Below are positions 1 through 10,318 of a stretch of 64,000 nucleotides of DNA, in pieces. Position numbers and translations under genes: made by a program. Under the pieces are notes generated by a model. The model worked only from the letters and a program-made list of their open reading frames with translations. It did not search any database and was not told the DNA's origin. Source of the DNA: Triangularia verruculosa. Taxonomy: Eukaryota; Ascomycota; Sordariomycetes; Sordariales; Podosporaceae. The stretch's first letter is position 1; the number at the start of each line of letters is the position of its first letter. The DNA is taken from positions 310,001-374,000 of the forward strand of contig MU863884.1 of assembly GCA_033296885.1 (NCBI GenBank), read 5' to 3'.

Positions 1-865
1 CCTCCTCTGTGTTGCTCAGCGCAGCAGTCAGCGCAGGGATAGAAGCAGGGTGCGACAGCTGTCCGAAAACAAACGCAATCTCATGTCTGAAAAGTGCAGA
101 GCTGTCCGCGAAGCCTTCGGCAAGGGCGAGGACAGCCGGGACAGCAGTCGGGAGATCGGGAGGGGAGGCAAGGTCGCGAAGGGCAAACATGGCGCGGTAT
201 CGGAGGAAGAGAGGCTTGGCTGTATCCATGAGGGTCTTGCGGAGCTCGTCGACGGACTGGGTTTGTTCGCCCTGGGGCATGGGAGGGGCGGGGTCAACCG
301 AGGCGAAGTCGCTGTTGTGGTAGCATAGTTAGCAATTTGATGTTCCCGAACAATTTCTTCCTTGCGCGCGTGAATAGTGCGGTGCATACCTCTGCCTGAG
401 CTTCTCCTTCTTCCTCTCCTCGCTGTTCTCCCACTCTATCCTCTCAATCGCAATCTCGCACGTCTCCTTGACACTGACATCCTCCCCCTCCCTGGTCCTG
501 TACTTTTCCAGCACCGCCAAACTGCCACTATCGCCTAGCGCTCCCAAAGCTTCGGCAGCTTCGTGTCTGCACATGGGGTCCTCGGCCAGATCCTCAAGGA
601 CCTTGGTCAGGTAAGGGACCGCAGCCAGGTTGTTGGTTTGGCCGAGGCAGTAAGCGAGCTCATGCTTCAACAGCGCAGATGGAGAGGGGAAAGCGGCGGC
701 GATAGCTTCAATAGCGGCCAAAGCTTCGGGGGAGTCGTTGGCGGGGGCGGTCACGGCGAGGTGCTTGAGGGAGAAGAGGGCGCGGAACCGGACGGGGAGG
801 GGGGTGGTTTCGGCTGTTAGGGACGTCCTCAAAGAGGCGATTTTGGGGAGGGTATCGGAGGACAT
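1..865 (-). CDS. lia1: deoxyhypusine hydroxylase (HEAT-repeat Fe enzyme), 3' end outside window
   Basis: Hydroxylates the deoxyhypusine residue of translation factor eIF5A, the last step of hypusine formation, in the cytosol. Two exons are visible: 865-390, then a 78-nt intron (389-312, GTATGC donor, CTAAC branch, ACAG acceptor), then 311 to the window edge. Splicing joins AG|C into a Ser codon and keeps the frame. The protein is a string of short HEAT-like helices. The iron-binding His-Glu pairs typical of the family are visible at about residues 68-69 (LLKHEL), 101-102 (CRHEAA) and, in exon 2, about 235-236 (FRHEIA). The fourth pair should lie beyond base 1. The start was chosen at the ATG of MSSDTLPK, because the upstream in-frame ATG adds only nine residues that look like leader. 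Family assignment is secure. Confidence 0.93.
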
Positions 866-1260
866 ATTGGCAGTATTATTGAGTTGGTAAATCACGAAGG
901 AGATAGAGGTGTGAGGAGGAGGGAAAGAGAAAAAGATAGGATGGTGGGGCGAGCGGGTGTTATCTGATCTGATTAGATCGTTGGGTATGAATGGATGAGG
1001 GGGCCCAGTGGAAGAACCTTTATGACTGGAGACGCGGGGTGTGGTGTGGGCAATTCATGCCTTTCACAAAACTTTTTGGAGGGGTGATAACGATAAGGAT
1101 TTTGCGGAGGATCCCATAGTGGACCCTAACCCTGATATAAGGGGTTTTGGCTTCATGTGCAACCAGTTGTCACCTGTTACGTACAAGAGCCCAAGGTGGT
1201 ATGGTCGTATTTTGGTGTGGTATCTGATCGTTGTCGAGGGATTCTGAGCTTCTAGAACTT
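866..1260. other. intergenic, no gene seen
   Basis: This stretch holds the promoter side of the deoxyhypusine hydroxylase gene and the 3' side of the asteroid-like gene. Short open frames on both strands have no recognisable content. Confidence 0.6.
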
Positions 1261-3074
1261 TCAATCATCTCGGCTGTTCAACAACTCAAACGGGTTGCTG
1301 GGCCGGGCTCTGACTTGGTGACCCTCAACTGTCCCTGACTGTGCCTTCCTCTTCCTGTCTTTCTTACTTTTTGGTGATTTGCCGATAGCTTCTATGTGGG
1401 GAATCATGTCTTCCATGTCTGAGCAAAGGCTAATGAGACATTTGAGTCCTCCAGACTCCCTCAGACGTCGGAGTGTCTCCGCGAAGCTGGCCACAGAGGG
1501 GAAGTTATTGAGTGATGGGAGGTCTGAAAGGGCTCCGATGACCTCGACTGCTTTTCCCTTTCTCTCCTGAAGACCGAGAAGTTGTTGAAGCATGCGGAGA
1601 GAGTAAAGTGTCGCCTCTACTTGGGCAAAAACTTGGAGGAAATCCCAAAAATACTGATTTAGCTTTCCCCTCGCCTCTTGTGCCAAGATCTCAAGACTCA
1701 ACGGATAGCCTTTGGCTCGCTCTACTGTTCCGACGATGTCGAGGTAGATGGACAGTGCTATCCACAGCAGCTCAGGATCAGCGATAGTAGCCTTTATTTC
1801 GTTGATGCTGTGGAGCAGGTGGTTGCACTCCTCTTCCACCCTAACTGGAGCCAAGATATCGACCTGAGATCCCGAAGAAAGTGTTTGGAGTCTCCTCATC
1901 TCTGAGATAGTCTTGATGCTAAATCTCTGATCAGATGGGAGAAACGAGTAGGCCAGTTCCCTGATGGACTTGCTGGCCTCCCAGGCACTTGTTCGGGAGG
2001 GACAGTCAAGTAGAAATGGTAGAAACATCTCAAGCGATGCGTCTTTTTCTCTTGATTTTGTGGTACTGATTTGTGAGAAGCGAAGAGCGAGTTCGGACAC
2101 CCGCGGGTCGAGGCTCGAGTCACCGGAAGCAGTTGTTTCTGGTGACATCTCTGGTGTCAGGTACGTCTTGATGAACGTGTCGTACTCTTCCCGGTTGAAC
2201 ATCACAGCTTCCCCTCTCCTCGACCTCTCAGCAGCCTGTTCAAGAGATAGATGCGGGTCGGTATAGATCTCGAATGCCATGTACGAGAAGCCGACGTCTG
2301 ACTTGATCGATAACTTGCGGCAGATTTCAGCGTGTCGAAACTGGGGAGCGACCAACTTCTTCGCTTCTGAGTTGATGTCGATGTCTGTGAAGAATATTAC
2401 GCCGCCGTTCTCGCCGAGGTCATGAACCAACAGATCGGAATCAGATGTTAAAACCAGACCTCCGGATTCTCGAACGTGGTCAGCGCAGAAGCCATCCGCC
2501 TCCCCGCCCATCACAGAAGTTATAGGGCCGTACTTCGAGGCGCGCAGCGCATCGATTACAGCAGGCACGAGGAAGGCAGGTGGAGGGGGTTTCGCTCTTG
2601 TTTCTCCCCCAATAGAAGTGGGAAACAGCTCGACTTTCTTATCATCAGTATGCCGAGATCGTTCTCTTGGAACTCCTGTTACACTGGTTGAGTGATACTT
2701 GAAGAGTTCCTTAGTCGACCTGATCAGCCTCTGCATCCGCTCAGGTCGTTTTGAAGTAGGAAGAAAGCCGTCAAAGTAGATATGAGAGCTGCGAAAGTCA
2801 GAAAATTAGTGTTACTTTCCTGAGATTGGAATCGACGTTTGTCTTTGTACACTGTCAAACCACATTCTTCCATTTTCTCGAGCCATGCTAAAGCCGTTCG
2901 ACCCAGCAGCTCATACGAGGGTTGCTCAAACGGCGTTGTCTTTATGGTTGTCCTTGATGCTAGGCTGAGAACATGGTATGCTAGAGCAGGACCATCTACA
3001 ACCACATCGCATGGCTCGATAGGTCCTCTCTCTGCATATGGCTCAAGATTTCTTTTGAGGTGTGGTATTCCCAT
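1261..3074 (-). CDS. asteroid/XPG-I domain protein
   Basis: Fungal protein with the divided XPG nuclease fold seen in Asteroid-type proteins. The N-terminal exon starts MGIPHLKRNLEPYAE and carries the buried strand VVVDGPALAYHVL, like the XPG N domain. The second exon opens with HIYFDGFLPTSKRPERMQRL. It then has the XPG-I-like block with acidic residues: GGEADGFCADHV followed by LTSDSDLLVHDLG (around 2410-2500). The C-terminal half is helical and ends in a Lys/Arg-rich segment that could be a nuclear signal. An intron lies near 2770-2850; its acceptor (CGCAG before CTCATATC) is clear. The donor is not: frame requires a phase-1 donor, and the consensus-looking GTGTAC is out of phase. A 48-nt intron from GTCGAT is one workable option. 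Whether it cuts DNA is unknown; the acidic residues suggest it could. Confidence 0.8.
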
Positions 3075-3885
3075 TCTGACCAAGAGTGTGAGACCACGAG
3101 CTTGTTACTACGGCTTAAGGTTTGAGGCTCTTACATGAAAATTTGAGACAAGCAGAATGTCAAAGTACGTTTGAATGACTGGGTTGTTCAAAGTGATGAA
3201 GAGCTGGCTGATTTTGTCAGTGATGAAAATGTTTGGAGGTTCGTGGAGGCTTTCTCCACAAAAGTCAAGCGTTGAACTTAAACCCAGCGCTAGTTCCCCA
3301 ACGGTGCGACAGCCTCTGACCAGAGCAACTGAGGTGACATCCGAGAATCTAAATAAGAGGAAAGTCATAAGAGCTTCATCTAGTAGGCGAATGTTTCCTT
3401 TCCCATCTGTTTCTACTTTCTACCTCCTAGGGACCTTATTACCTCCCATCGCACCGCCTAGGTCGCTGATGCTCCAGTGGGCATCACCTGCTACAGCAGG
3501 GCCCTATGCCCCTTCCATCGGGCACAGTTGACAGCGGATGCCCCGCCACACTGAGCCAGAGGTCTCAGCTGGGCACTCAGGCAGGTACTGGAAGGTACCT
3601 AGCCTGTTAGAGTCGTTCCTTCTAATTCCCAAAGCTTCACATAATGAGAAATAGCTTATGACAATGGAAATAGATGTCCATCGGCTGCTTTGATTTGCTC
3701 CCGTGACCGTGAAGGGCAGGCTGACTCGATGTGTGACGGTTGATGCAGGGCAGGTGGGGAAATGGGCTGGAACTTACCCGCCTGGTCATGGCCGACCCCA
3801 CTCTCCGACGCTTTTTAGACGAAGCTCGGAAAAAAATGCAGTTCTCTCTCCCACAACATTCCACTAGACATTTTTTCTTGTCACG
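3075..3885. other. intergenic between divergent genes
   Basis: Divergent promoter region of the asteroid-like gene and the PRPP synthetase gene. It contains the AGGTA/CCTAGG-type motifs common in this window (3458-3466, 3598-3604). No open frame here could be matched to a protein family. Confidence 0.5.
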
Positions 3886-5461
3886 ATGCGAGGCACACTT
3901 ATCTTCTCGGGCACCAGCTGCCCATCCCTCACAAAGCAGATATGCTCGAATCTCGGCATGGCTCCGGCTGAGGCCGAGCTCACTCAGTTCTCCAATGGCG
4001 AGACGAGCGTGCGCATCCTCACCAGCGTGCGAGAAAAGGACGTCTTTGTCGTCCAGTCCGGCAGCCCCAAGATCAACGACACCATCATGGAGCTGCTCAT
4101 CATGATCTCGGCCTGCAAAGGAGGCTCGGCAAGCAAGATTACTGGTACGTGTTTGTCATCGAATCTTGTCCTCGTGCAAAGTCACCAATTGACCGGGTCG
4201 CGTAGCTGTCCTGCCATACTTCCCCTACAGTCGTCAGTCTAAGAAGAAGTCGCATAGAGGAGCGATTACTGCGCGGATGCTGGCCAATCTTCTGGGGGTA
4301 GCGGGTGTTAAGCACGTCGTGACGGTCGATCTTCACGCCTCACAGATGCAGGGCTTCTTCAAGTGTCCAGTGGACAACCTCCATGCCGAGCCGCTGATTG
4401 CGAGGTGGATCAGACACAACGTGCCCGACTGGAGAGAGGCGGTGGTGGTGTCCAAGAACGCTGGTGGCACGAAGCGCGTCACCTCCCTAGCCGACGCCCT
4501 CAAGTTGAACTTCGGCATGGTTACGACGGACAAGAAGCGCGGCCCCAACATGACGGCAAGCATGATCATGAACCACCTCGACGGAATCGAGCGACAGCCA
4601 AAGCTGGACCCCATCAGTAACCAGGTGCGTACCATCTCAACGGAGCCTGAGAATGGCACTCCCGAAGCGACAACCACACAACCACAAGACCCGCGCACTG
4701 TGGCAGACGAGCAGGGGTCGCCTCGCCCTGTTGTTAACGGCACTCGTTCCCGCTCTGCGAGCAACCCCAAGCCCGTCCCCATCAGATCTCAAACGGCACT
4801 ATCACAGTCGTCGGTCATTGATGAGGTGGATGAGGAGGCCGAAGGTGACGGGCTCGAGTATAACGATCAGAGAGCACATGAGGTCATTCATGGTCGCTTG
4901 GTCCAAGGCCATATTGTGCCCGATGACTTCGTGTCACCAGCCGAGAGTGTGGCGGACACAGAGATTCCAGATGAGGATCCCATGGTCATGTCCCATGCTT
5001 CTTCCTTCTTCGCGCCCCAGTCTCATGCCCTCGGTGGCTCTGGGGATGCCGAGGCCAGCTCGGATGAAGAGGAGGAGATTCTCAAACCAAAGGTTGAGCA
5101 TATGATCACGCTAGTGGGCGATGTAAAGGATCGGTCGGTCTTCATCGTGGACGATATGATCGACAAGCCCGGCTCCTGGATTGCCGCGGCCGAGACGGTA
5201 CGGAAGCGCGGCGGAGCCAAAAAGGTGTACTGCATTGCGACACACGGTGTGTTTGGAGGCGATTGTCTCGAGCAGATGCAAGACTGTGATTGCATCGACA
5301 CGATCGTGGTGACCAACAGCTATCCGATACCTGAAGATAAGGCGCGCAGAGCCAGCAAGCTAGTGGTCCTCGATCTGTCTTTCCTCTTGGCCGAGGCGAT
5401 TCGGAGGAACCACTACGGCGAGAGCATGTCGCCTCTGTTCCAACACGTCTTGGACTCGTAA
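3886..5461 (+). CDS. ribose-phosphate pyrophosphokinase, Prs1/Prs5-type with large insert
   Basis: Makes PRPP from ribose-5-phosphate and ATP for nucleotide, His and Trp synthesis. Exons are 3886-4144 and 4206-5461, with a 61-nt intron (GTACGT...GTAG, phase 1). The product is 504 aa, against about 320 aa for a plain PRPP synthetase. The catalytic core is recognisable: FSNGETSVRI, the flexible region with YSRQSKKKSHRGAITAR, and VTVDLHASQMQGFF. An insert of roughly 150 residues (about 4610-5095), rich in Glu, Ser and Pro, splits the C-terminal half. The PRPP-binding loop reads VDDMIDKPGSW instead of the usual DDxxDTxGT form. Yeast Prs1 and Prs5 also carry inserts and divergent loops and act in heteromers, so a regulatory-type subunit is the better guess. 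That last point is inference. Confidence 0.92.
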
Positions 5462-6459
5462 CCCCCATTCGCAGGTATCTATCTTCTTTATTCGTTTTTC
5501 CGTCACGGCCGGGCCCCAGGATGAGTTCTCTTTTGATTTGAGAATCGGACCGGCTCAGGCTACAAGCGTCGGCGTTTGGTGATATGGCAGCGTTGCGTTC
5601 ATTTTTAACCTGCAAGCAGGATTGGCGGCGATAGACGTTCATGAGCAGTCAGATACCGAATTGACAGTTACACGTCAGATGGTGGGCAGCAGTGACCGGT
5701 TCTTCCCTCCTCTCCCTTGTTTCCACTTACTGTCTTGTCACCACATCATATCATACCCTTCCCTATCTACACTGCACACCCAGCGATGCTGTCACTCGAG
5801 ATGGCAGGAGCAAAGCTCAACCCAGAGCTTGTTCTTAACGGAGCGTTGGAAGATCAAAGACCGGGACAGAAGGCCCTTTATCCGACTCTATTCGTAGAGT
5901 TGCTTCCGCAAGGTTGATGGGTAAAGGGCAAGAGAACTCCCCGGCACATGTATTTTTGAGAAAGTCGGCTGCTTTGTACACGGAGATGTTTGTGCTGCCG
6001 AAGTGCACAGCAACAGAGGTGGTTTCTCCGCCAGATAGTTATCCATAGGGAGGCGTACTCGACGTACCAGAATCAAGATATATCGATGACATAAGGGTTG
6101 GGGCGGTGTGTAAGTGATTTGCTACGGTGCCTTTTCGGAAAGCTGCACAACAACAAAAAGTTCGGGCCCGAAATTTGCAAGCCCCCCATTTAAGTGCCGT
6201 GGATTGAACCAATCAGGTTGATGATAAGAAGCATAAAGCGGACGGGACCCCACAAAACGGGCGGTGGTAAAAGACGCGTGAACCACTCAGTTTCCCGCTT
6301 CTGTTTTTTTGCAACCCTTTTCTCATCCGAGCACTTGCCCACTTTATTTTTTGCTTTTTGAGATCAAACATTTGGGTTGTTGTTGCTTCGATTGTATTGA
6401 TCAATTGATTGGGGGCGATCTTTAACTTTTTACTTTTTGAAATTGAGAATTGAAAAGCT
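5462..6459. other. intergenic, about 1 kb
   Basis: Holds the 3' region of the PRPP synthetase gene and the 5' region of the zinc-finger gene. A T-rich tract and CAA-rich stretches precede 6460. No gene could be supported. Confidence 0.5.
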
Positions 6460-8200
6460 ATGCCCTGGGGTGTTGAGCCTGAACTGGGCAGTGGTCATCA
6501 TCATCATCATCGTCACAACGAAGAGCAAGAAGACATCTCCCGTGAGGAGGACGACGACGCGTCGGTGGAGAGTGAGAGTGAAAGTGAGAGTGGGGGAGAG
6601 GAAGAAGGGGGTATGGAGGTGGAGCGTTCTGATTCTGATGAGGTGGATGGGCACCAGCAGCAGCATGTGAATAAGAGGAGGAGGATTGAGGGGCAGGAGG
6701 GGGAGGAGGGGGGGAATAATGGTGGTGGTGGGGGGGTGATGGTGATGATGGAGAATGGGAATGTGGCTCCTGTGGCTGGGATGGGAGGGGGAGTAGGGGG
6801 TGTGGGAGTGGTTGATGGGAGTTCGAATATGAATTTGGGGGGTGGTGGTGGGAGCAATGGGAATGGGGATGGGGATGCGAATAATGGGAATGGGAATAAT
6901 GGGAGTAATGATGGGAGGGTGCCGCATTTCAAACCGGGACTGCCGGACCCGGATGATAAAGGGGAGAATGATTGTTTTTTTGAGGACTGCCAGACGAGGG
7001 CGGGGGGGAATCAGTATTTTATGTGAGTTTTTTTTACTCTGGTGAAAAGGGGGGGTTACTAACAAAAAAAAATACAGTAAACATTTGATGGATAAACACG
7101 GTCTTATTCGCGGGGATCAGGGACGTCAAGAAGGGGGACGGAGGAAGGCGCCAAAGTATCTGGCTGTCTGTCCGACTAATTGGCCGTTCAACTACGGGAC
7201 TTCGTCGTCGTGTGGGGTTTGTTCTGAGATTACTACTCTCTTGAACGTGGTGGGGGAGCACAACCACGAGTCACCGGCGATTTGCAGCTTTTGCTGGACG
7301 TACTTTGGGGATCGGGCCGGGTTGGCGGCGCATATCAATCAGGGCCCTTGCAGGAGTAATGAGGGGTTCTCCAGGAAGTTGACTCTGATAAGACATATGT
7401 TTGCGACGGCGCTGAGGATGCCGGACGGGCCGGAGCTGGCGAAGCAGAGTGAGGGGCAGAGGAGGGCGCATGCCGAGGCGGAGAGGGCGGCGAGGGCGGA
7501 GAAGTATGCTGCTGAGCAGGCGGCGGAGCAGGAGTGGAGGGCTCAGCAGCAGCAGGTTAGGAGGCAGAGGCAACAGAGGGGGCCGGGGGAGGATGCGGTG
7601 GGGGTTGCGGTTGGGGTTGTGGCGCCGGTGATGGGGGGTGCTGGAGGGAGGAGAAGGAATGGGGTGCAGCAGCAGCAGCAGCAGGTTGTTCAACAGCAGC
7701 AGCAGGCGGTGCAGCAACATCCGGCGTATGTTCAGGGTCAACAGCCGGCTGGGCCGAGTCCGATGGGGCAGCAGTTTGCGATTTCGGCTGGGGGGCAGCC
7801 GATTGATGGGTTGCCGAATCTGCAGGTTCAGGGGGGAGGTGTTGGGCAGGGAGTGCCGGAGTATGCGGTGCCGTCGGCGGCGGCCGAGGCGATGGCTAGG
7901 AGCATTGAGAGGCTGACGGGGGTGATTGGGGATTTGACGGCGACGAACAGCCAGTTGCTGGCGGAGATGAGGGCGAGGGAGCAGCATATCAGTAATAGGG
8001 ATATCCAGATCAGGAGCCGGGAGGAGAGGATCAATGCGCTGAGTGCGGAGAATAAGAAACTGAGTGCGGAGGTGGCAAGGTTGACGGCGTTGGTGAATGG
8101 GGGGTTGGGGATGGATGGGGCGGGAGGGCAGGTGGTGATGGGTGGGGGGGATGTTGGGGGGTTGGATCAGGGGGGGCCGATGGAGGAGGAAGAGGTCTAG
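6460..8200 (+). CDS. zinc-finger and coiled-coil protein, function unknown
   Basis: Exons 6460-7022 and 7078-8200 (55-nt intron, GTGAGT donor, TTACTAAC branch, ACAG acceptor, phase 2), giving 561 aa. Residues 1-60 are His- and acid-rich; a Gly/Asn/Met low-complexity part follows. The intron splits a C2H2-like finger: C-x4-C in FFEDCQ, then H-x4-H in IKHLMDKH. A second Cys/His cluster follows (CGVC...HNHE...CSFC...HINQGPC), so this part probably binds zinc. A Gln-rich stretch at 7662-7730 is followed by a coiled coil of about 70 residues near 7890-8090. The overall plan (acidic, zinc, Gln, coiled coil) suggests a nuclear protein, but I do not recognise the family. An open frame continues for 88 codons after the TAG stop; see the next entry. 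Confidence 0.75.
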
Positions 8201-8467
8201 GAGGCCGAAGGTGATGGGTTGGGAGAAGGGGGTGAGGTGGCTCAGGGAGCGATGCGGGCGATTATGAACTGGGCAGGCGGCCGAGGAGGGGAGGGGATAG
8301 GAGAACGGCTTTCGTTTGGGCAGTTGATGGGGGAGGACCTTTTGCTTGGGGAGGGCGAGGTGTCTGAAGAGGAGCATGGGCTGAAAAGGAGAGCAGAGGT
8401 TGAAGATGAAGAGGTCGAGCAAGGGGCAGCGGTTCTGATGAACTTGAAGAGAAGACGGATGGAATAG
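8201..8467 (+). other. in-frame open extension after TAG of the zinc-finger gene
   Basis: The frame of the upstream gene stays open for 88 codons after the TAG at 8198-8200 and ends in TAG at 8465-8467. It looks coding: mixed GAA/GAG use, an acidic run (EVEDEEVEQ) and a basic end (LKRRRME). It may be the true C terminus reached by an unseen intron, by stop readthrough, or because the TAG is a base-call error. No convincing intron that would remove the TAG was found. It has no in-frame ATG near its start. Confidence 0.4.
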
Positions 8468-8799
8468 CGGGATGCACGGGAGTAATAGTGTTATTTGATA
8501 CCCGGTTTTCTTTTTCTGTATTGCTTTTGTGTACGAAGTAGGAGTGGATGGTTGTTGGACTTAATTCTGGAAGGTGGTTGAAGGACAGGTTGATGTTGCT
8601 TGTGGGAATAGTGTGTATGTTATTTTTCACTCTCTGAAAGGATAATTTGTGCGGCGCAGCAACCTTGTCGCTTTGAACAAGCCTCATCTGTGATTCTCTT
8701 GTAGGATCAAGGAGAAGGAAAGTGCCTTTGTCAATGTCATCCGTCGAGTGGATAGAATGTTTATTTTGAATTGGAACACAACAATAACAACCTCCCAAT

Positions 8800-8892
8800 G
8801 CCCGATTAGCTCAGCTGGTTAGAGCGTCGTACTAATACTGGAAACAGTACATGGTAATGCGAAGGTCAACAGTTCAATCCTGTTATTGGGCA
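8800..8892 (+). tRNA. tRNA-Ile(AAU) with 19-nt intron
   Basis: Full cloverleaf read by eye. The acceptor stem pairs GCCCGAT with ATTGGGC (one G-U) and is followed by discriminator A. The D arm is TAGCTCAGCTGGTTAGAGC. The anticodon stem is TCGTA/TGCGA with loop CTAATA...A, giving anticodon AAT. The T arm is AACAG-TTCAATC-CTGTT. A 19-nt intron (about 8838-8856) follows position 37, the usual place. Internal box A and box B are intact, and T runs that can stop RNA polymerase III follow from 8896 on. Confidence 0.93.
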
Positions 8893-10318
8893 TCTACTTT
8901 TGCTATCTTTTCTTTTTGGTAAAGACCAAACCACTCGAGCAATGTTGTTGATGCCTCGAGGGTGTTCAATATCAGATGCTTCAACATGTGTCAGCAACCT
9001 CCCTCCTTCCTCGCTTCTTATCCCCGGATCGACGGCAAGTGCCTACTCCACCTTCCGACACTCTTCCGGGTAGGGAAGGTGCAATTGGAACATCTCCGGA
9101 AGCCGCCCGGTCATCGGATGTAGGCTTTTCTTTCTCGGTATTCCAAGGCGTTTGGATTTGGGTATATCGACAAAGCTAGGTTTAGGCCAGTGATCAATTG
9201 GGAATTGAGGTTATCACCCTCGCGGGTATGGGACAGTGGATGAAAGCGGGGACGGCCACAAGCGGCTTCTAGCGGTCGGGGTGGTTCGAATTTCAAGATG
9301 TTCCAGAAGTCGAGAATGAAATTTGGAGGCTCCGGAGCCGGAGGGGGCTAACGACGGTGGTTGGAGGCGGTTGCACGGCAGGATTTCATGTACGTTTTGA
9401 GGGTAGTGGAAGAGGCATCAGACGGTGTAACATGAATACCGAGGAGGGGTGACCAATGCATGGTGTTCACTATTCGCTGGTCTTTAAACTACTTTGGTGA
9501 TGGCACACGACCAACGCTTGACGGTGATGAGGAGGAGACTGGCACTTGCCGATGCTACCTACCTAGGTTGTTAGATCGGGGTTAAGCTGCCTGATGCAGT
9601 GAGGCAGTTGCGCAGAAGAGGCTTTAGGCAGCCTGTCGCACGAAGAGGGGGAGAGAAGCTAGAGGAAGGGAGAAGGAAGGAACAGAAGAGGCGTTATCTA
9701 CCTAGGAAAGGCCAGATAGACTTTGGGATCTGCATGGCGACTACCAGTGGTCATTGGCGGGGTAGAGAGGGACTGTTAGTGTAGAGGTGGGCGTGTGACA
9801 GGGATTCCTTTTGACCCCATGTTCATGTCAATCGAAAGGCGTGCATGTCCCACATTTTGCACTCCATTCTGCAGGGGTCTTTCCATGCGGGACAGTGCTG
9901 CAAGCCTCGCTTTCACGCTGTCTCTGCTTCAAGTGACTCTTTTACCTGGGGGAGAGAGGAAAACAGGTGAAACTGGTGGAACTCGTATCTGGAAAAGAGG
10001 TATCTAAATAAAAAGGCGGTTTCTGGGGACTTTTTTTCTCTCTTACATGATCATTGTCTTTTGTTTCATTGCCATTGACTTGACTTACACCTTTGCTCTC
10101 TGGCTGTTGACCGTCTGGACACCAGATACATAACATGTCAGTACATGCTTTTTCTTTATGAGAAGATGAGGAGGAATTCTTATACTTATGGTGCCAATGG
10201 CACTAAGCACGCCCTTGATCTGACATTACTTGACAGCTCGGTTTAACCCGGCCTTTGCTTCGTCAGACCTCAACGAGACGGGGCTCACCCCCTCGCGCCC
10301 TTTCTTGTCCATTGCCAG
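8893..10318. other. intergenic, about 1.4 kb, long promoter of the homeobox gene
   Basis: No gene supported. Contains TACCTACCTAGGT (9556-9568) and ACCTAGG (9700-9706), part of a palindromic motif that recurs in intergenic DNA of this window. The length fits a large upstream region for a developmental transcription factor. Confidence 0.5.

Noticed and set aside
7271..8422. 383-codon minus-strand open frame opposite the zinc-finger gene
   Set aside because: Shadow of a purine-rich coding strand; the translation is Pro/Leu/His/Arg low complexity.
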